Of a stretch of 64,000 nt of DNA, positions 59,955 to 64,000 are shown piece by piece. The stretch is taken from contig NZ_CP091285.1 of assembly GCF_021650975.2 (NCBI RefSeq), positions 1,674,001-1,738,000 of the forward strand, written 5' to 3'. Origin of the DNA: Flavobacterium jumunjinense. Its GTDB lineage: Bacteria > Bacteroidota > Bacteroidia > Flavobacteriales > Flavobacteriaceae. The translations under genes were made by a program, and so were the position numbers. The stretch's first letter is position 1, and each line of letters opens with the position of its first letter. The notes beneath the pieces were generated by a model. It saw only the letters and a program-made list of their open reading frames with translations. It was not told where the DNA came from and did not search any database.

Positions 59955-62900
59955 TTAGTTGCTTTCAGCTACTTTTAATTTTCTGTTTTTAAAACGTAGT
60001 TTCAGTCTGTTTACTAAATAGAATAAAACGGGTACAACAATTAACGTTAAGAAGGTAGCGAAGATTAATCCGTAGATTACTGTCCAAGCTAATGGTCCCC
60101 AAAAGATAACATTGTCTCCACCAAAATAAGCATGAGGGTTTCCTGTTGAAAACAAACTAAAGAAATCTATATTGAATCCTGTTGCAAGTGGAATTAATCC
60201 TAAAACAGTTGTAATTGCAGTTAATAAAACAGGTCTTAAACGTGCTTTTCCACCTTTTACAATTGCTTCAAAAACATCCTCGTTACTTAGAAGTTCTTTT
60301 TTGCCAACGCCTAATTCTTTTCTTTTTCTTGTAATTAACAAATCGGTATAATCCAGTAATACAACACCATTATTTACAACAATTCCGGCTAACGAAATTA
60401 TTCCCATCATGGTCATCATAATTACGAATGGTTTTCCTGTAATCATTAATCCTAAGAATACACCAATAAAACTTAAGAAAACGGCAACCATAATAATTGC
60501 GGGTCTTGAAACTGAGTTGAATTGAAAAATTAAGATTAAGAAAATTAAGAATAAACCTGTAAATAAAGCTCCCATTAAAAACTTCATTTGTTTTCCTTGT
60601 TCTTCTAATTGTCCTGTATAGTCAAATTTAACTGTTTTTGGTGCATCAAACGAAGCCATTTCTGCTTGAATTTGTGCAACAACTGCGCCAGCATCTGTAA
60701 ACCCAGGTGCTAAAGCAGAATACAATACTACAATTCGACCCGAATGTTTGTGTTTTACAGCACTAAAAGAAGATGTGTTTTTTTGACTAGCAACGGTTGA
60801 AACCGGAATTTCTTTAATTTGGCCAGAAGCCATATCTCTAAACGTAATGTTTTGATTAAAGATTGCACTTTTATTATATCTATTTTCTTCGTTAAAACGA
60901 ACATAAATATCATAGTCTTCACCATCTTTTTTGTAAACACCTGCTTTTTCACCAAAAATAGAACGTCTTAATTGATTACCAACTTGACCTGCAGAAACGC
61001 CAAGTTCTCCTGCTTTTTCTCTATCAATTACCACTTTCATGGCAGGTTTATCTTTGTTTACATCTACTTTTAATTCATCTACACCAGGAATGTTCTTCGT
61101 GTTTAAGAAATCTTTCATTCGCTCAGCAGTGTTAATTAACTCTGCATAATCATTCCCTTTAATTTCAATATTAATTGGATAACCTGCTGGTGGACCAACT
61201 GCGTCTTTTTCGACAGAAATAGAAACTCCAGGGTAAACATCTTTTAAAGATTCTTGTATTTTTTTACGTAAATCTTCAGAATCTCTACCGTTACGGAATT
61301 TAAATTCCTTCATAGAAATGGTGATTTTTCCTTTATGAGGCATTTCTGCAGAAGAACCTCCATCTGTTTGTGGGTTTCCAGCACCTTCACCTACTTGGGC
61401 AACACCATTTTCTACTAAATAGTTTTGTTTTTTTCCATCTTCATCAGTGTAAACAAATTCTTTATCATCTAAAACTTTATAAACACGTTTTTCAATAGAT
61501 TTTGTAATCTCATTTGTTTTTTTAATATCTGTTCCTTGCGGATATTCTACATAAACAATAATTTGATTTGGCGTATTATCTGGGAAAAATTCAACTTTGG
61601 TTCTTCCACTTCCTACGCTCCATCCAAAATACAACATAATAACTGCAAAGAACATGATTATCATTGCAATAACTGTAATGACTGGTTTTCTGCCTGATAA
61701 AAAGAAACGCAAAGCTCTTTCGTAAGCATTTTCTAAACGAGTTAGTAGTTTGTTTTGGAAAGAAATAGTTAATCCTTTGATTACATATTTATACAGCCAA
61801 AACATTAAAGCGGTAAAAATCATTAATGCCCCAAAACCTTTTACAACTCCACCAAAAATTAGAATTATTGTTCCAAAGCCACCTAAGATTATACTTAGTG
61901 TAATTAGTTGTTTTTTAGAAACTACTTTTTCATTAATATCCATGAATTGCGAAACCAAAACCGAATTGAAAAAGATTGCAACAAATAATGAAGAACCTAA
62001 TACAACAGATAATGTTATTGGGAAATAAATCATGAATTGTCCCATAGTTCCTGGCCACATACCTAGTGGTACAAAGGCTGCAACAGTTGTTAAAGTAGAA
62101 ATGATAATAGGTAATGCAATTTCACCAATTCCTTCTTTAGCAGCTTTTATACGACTCATGCCTTCATCTTCCATTAATCGATAGACGTTTTCGACGACTA
62201 CAATTCCGTTATCTACAAGCATTCCAAGTCCCATAATTAATCCGAAAAGAATCATGGTATTCATGGTGTAGCCTAAAGCATTTAGAATCATAAACGACAT
62301 AAACATAGACATTGGAATTGCAAAACCTACGAAAAGAGCATTTCTAAAGCCTAGGAAGAACATTAAAACTCCAACCACTAATATAATTCCGAATATGATA
62401 TTGTTTACCAAATCATCTACCTGATTTAAGGTTCTTGAAGATTGATCATTAGTTACAGAAATAGTTAAATCTTTTGGAAAGTGATTTGATTTAGCGTCTT
62501 CTAAAATCACTTTAATTTTTTCAGTAGCTTCAATCATGTTTTTACCAGCACGCTTTTTTACGTCTAGCATTACTACACTTGTTCCAAATTCTCTTGCATA
62601 AGTGGTTTTGTCAACTTCTTTAAAAGTAACTTTTGCAATATCTTTTAGATAAACTGCACCACCTTGGGTTTTAACTACAAAGCTTTCTAAATCAGATGGG
62701 TTTTCAACTTCACCTAATATTCTAATAGTTCTTCTTTGATCGTTTGCAACTAAATTCCCAGCAGACATGGTTACATTTCCATTTCTAACGGCATTAATAA
62801 CATCATCAAAACTAACTTTTGACGCCATCATTCTGTAAATGTCTACAGCTATTTCAATTTCTTTTTCTTGTGCACCACGAATATCTACTTGCTTAATTTC

Positions 62901-63443
62901 AGATAAAGCTTCAATTTCGTCTTCCAAATATTCTCCAAACACTTTTAATTGTTCAATAGGATAATCTCCTTGAATATTAATGTTTAGAATTGGAACTTCT
63001 TCAGAAATATTAAGATCAAAAACATTTGGTTCTACTTTAGCACCATTAAATGTTGGCCAATCTTCGCCACCTGTTTTGGTGTCGATCTTGTCTTTTATCT
63101 TTTGTTTGGCAGCTTCAACTGATATTTTTTCATCAAATTCTACAGTTATAATTCCGTAATCTTCTTGTGAAGTAGAAAGAACTTTAACAACGTTACTTAC
63201 GTTTTTGATTTCCTCTTCTAAAGGATCTATAATTAAACGTTCAATATCTTCTGCTGTATTTCCAGGATAAACTGTACTAATGTATATTTTAGTTTCTTTA
63301 ATTTCTGGAAAATCTTCTCTTGGCATGCTGTAATATGCTGACAATCCTAAGAAAAGAATCATTATCATCATTACATAAGCCGTCATCTTGTTCTCAATTG
63401 CCCAAGAAGAAAGTTTAAATTCGTTATTCTTTTTATTGCTCAT
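59955..63443 (-). CDS. RND-family efflux permease (AcrB/HAE-type)
   Basis: The 1162-residue inner-membrane permease has the classical twelve-helix RND layout. An N-terminal helix (MTAYVMMIMILFLGLSAYYSM) is followed by a porter loop (DFPEIKETKIYISTVYPGNTAEDIERLIIDPLE), helices with LGMLVDNGIVVVENVYRLMEDEG (helix 4 Asp), a second long periplasmic loop and a C-terminal helix set with GIVVNNGVVLLDYTDLL. The second loop contains a Gly/Asn-rich insert (GVAQVGEGAGNPQTDGGSS). It sits 12 bases downstream of the adaptor gene. Substrate unknown; drug, detergent or metabolite export are possible. Confidence 0.93.
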   Translation of the reverse strand: MSNKKNNEFKLSSWAIENKMTAYVMMIMILFLGLSAYYSMPREDFPEIKETKIYISTVYPGNTAEDIERLIIDPLEEEIKNVSNVVKVLSTSQEDYGIITVEFDEKISVEAAKQKIKDKIDTKTGGEDWPTFNGAKVEPNVFDLNISEEVPILNINIQGDYPIEQLKVFGEYLEDEIEALSEIKQVDIRGAQEKEIEIAVDIYRMMASKVSFDDVINAVRNGNVTMSAGNLVANDQRRTIRILGEVENPSDLESFVVKTQGGAVYLKDIAKVTFKEVDKTTYAREFGTSVVMLDVKKRAGKNMIEATEKIKVILEDAKSNHFPKDLTISVTNDQSSRTLNQVDDLVNNIIFGIILVVGVLMFFLGFRNALFVGFAIPMSMFMSFMILNALGYTMNTMILFGLIMGLGMLVDNGIVVVENVYRLMEDEGMSRIKAAKEGIGEIALPIIISTLTTVAAFVPLGMWPGTMGQFMIYFPITLSVVLGSSLFVAIFFNSVLVSQFMDINEKVVSKKQLITLSIILGGFGTIILIFGGVVKGFGALMIFTALMFWLYKYVIKGLTISFQNKLLTRLENAYERALRFFLSGRKPVITVIAMIIMFFAVIMLYFGWSVGSGRTKVEFFPDNTPNQIIVYVEYPQGTDIKKTNEITKSIEKRVYKVLDDKEFVYTDEDGKKQNYLVENGVAQVGEGAGNPQTDGGSSAEMPHKGKITISMKEFKFRNGRDSEDLRKKIQESLKDVYPGVSISVEKDAVGPPAGYPINIEIKGNDYAELINTAERMKDFLNTKNIPGVDELKVDVNKDKPAMKVVIDREKAGELGVSAGQVGNQLRRSIFGEKAGVYKKDGEDYDIYVRFNEENRYNKSAIFNQNITFRDMASGQIKEIPVSTVASQKNTSSFSAVKHKHSGRIVVLYSALAPGFTDAGAVVAQIQAEMASFDAPKTVKFDYTGQLEEQGKQMKFLMGALFTGLFLIFLILIFQFNSVSRPAIIMVAVFLSFIGVFLGLMITGKPFVIMMTMMGIISLAGIVVNNGVVLLDYTDLLITRKRKELGVGKKELLSNEDVFEAIVKGGKARLRPVLLTAITTVLGLIPLATGFNIDFFSLFSTGNPHAYFGGDNVIFWGPLAWTVIYGLIFATFLTLIVVPVLFYLVNRLKLRFKNRKLKVAESN

Positions 63444-63455
63444 AATCTTCTAAAA

Positions 63456-64000
63456 TTATTTTATTATAGATACTTTTTGACCGTCTTTAACGCTACGAGC
63501 ACCTTCTTTGATGATTAAATCACCATCTTTAATTCCTTCTACAATTTCTACGAATTCTCCTTGTGATAAACCAACTTTTACAATAACTCTTTTTGCAATA
63601 GCTTTTCCCTCTTTATCAGGATTTTTTGCTATGTATAAAAATTGTTCACCGTCTGCATTTTCTGAAATAATACTAGTAGGAACCGTAATTGCTTTTGGGT
63701 TTGTGTAATCTTTAATTTGAATCTTTGAAGATAAATTTGGTTTAATGTTTCCGTTTTTATTTGGAACTGCAATTTGTATGTTAAACGAGCGATTTGCTGG
63801 ATTTATATAGTTGTTTGCTTGTGTCACTTTAGTATTTAAAGTTTCTCCAAGAATTGGAAAATCTACAATTACATCTGACCCTTTCTTAATAGTACTAATG
63901 TTTTTTTCAGGAACTTCAGCCTCTAAATACATATTTCCAAGGTTTACAATTCTCATAACTGGTGTTCCAGGCCCAACAACGCTTCCTCTTTCGTTCTCAA
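63456..64000 (-). CDS. RND efflux periplasmic adaptor subunit (HlyD/MFP family, 5' partial)
   Basis: The gene runs off the right edge. The frame stays open upstream of an internal ATG at 63956, reading ENERGSVVGPGTPV before MRIVNLGNMYLEAEVPEKNISTIKKGSDVIVDFP, a standard MFP barrel motif. The visible 181 residues cover the end of the lipoyl/hairpin region, the beta-barrel domain and the membrane-proximal domain (VGLSQGEFVEIVEGIKDGDLIIKEG). It links the permease to an outer-membrane channel, probably encoded further right. Confidence 0.9.
   Translation of the reverse strand, partial: ENERGSVVGPGTPVMRIVNLGNMYLEAEVPEKNISTIKKGSDVIVDFPILGETLNTKVTQANNYINPANRSFNIQIAVPNKNGNIKPNLSSKIQIKDYTNPKAITVPTSIISENADGEQFLYIAKNPDKEGKAIAKRVIVKVGLSQGEFVEIVEGIKDGDLIIKEGARSVKDGQKVSIIK

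Overview
The window reads as chromosome of a Flavobacterium-like member of the Flavobacteriaceae (Bacteroidota). The DNA is AT-rich, promoters fit the Bacteroidota TTG / TAnnTTTG pattern, several secreted proteins end in type IX secretion (T9SS) sorting tails of type A (Por_secre_tail) or type B (gliding-motility-associated, CHU_C), and the housekeeping order acpP-fabF-rnc-pyk, panC-panD, glmS and atpD-atpC is typical of the family. No rRNA, tRNA or CRISPR array was seen.

Layout. 1-3463: the end of a MORN-like gene, then a pseudopilin operon (membrane-anchored subunit, two prepilin-type proteins, GspF/PilC-like platform). 3626-4913: an IS110-family element whose leader folds into two adjacent stem-loops like a bridge RNA; its loops match the left flank and the right end of the element. 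5073-6744: an orphan Rhs tip with a C-terminal toxin-like domain and an overlapping lipoprotein, a likely toxin-immunity pair. 7143-16110: aldo/keto reductase, a large T9SS beta-propeller protein, a T9SS PQQ-type sugar dehydrogenase, a MuiA-type protein and a VWA lipoprotein. 16293-24449: a TPR histidine kinase and LytTR regulator, then a 912-bp duplication (lipoprotein plus the regulator's 3' end) flanking a 1271-residue type-B T9SS protein. 24572-31167: rnhA, purN, acpP, fabF, rnc, an IPExxxVDY-like protein, pyk and a Bax-inhibitor-1 protein. 31284-36141 (minus): panC, panD, flippase-like membrane protein, alpha/beta-hydrolase-like protein with Asp at the nucleophile position, radA. 36249-42597: short glycogen-synthase-like protein, DUF4270 lipoprotein, glmS, atpD, atpC. 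42692-47500: a second T9SS beta-propeller protein. 47564-52424: biotin operon (bioF, DUF2007-like, bioD, bioA, a FabF-like ketoacyl synthase) interrupted by a 28-bp-arm palindrome. 52663-56650: ECF sigma factor with a partner that looks like a dual-membrane-spanning anti-sigma factor, a small lipoprotein and recA. 56752-58700: PadR regulator, two paralogous membrane proteins and a decayed third one. 58819-64000: PaaE-like ferredoxin reductase and an RND efflux pump (permease plus a partial adaptor).

The parts I find most worth following up are the readable guide/target logic of the IS110 element, the candidate dual-membrane anti-sigma factor, the Rhs-tip toxin with lipoprotein partner, and two independent tandem duplications that each carried along the 3' end of a neighbouring regulator gene.
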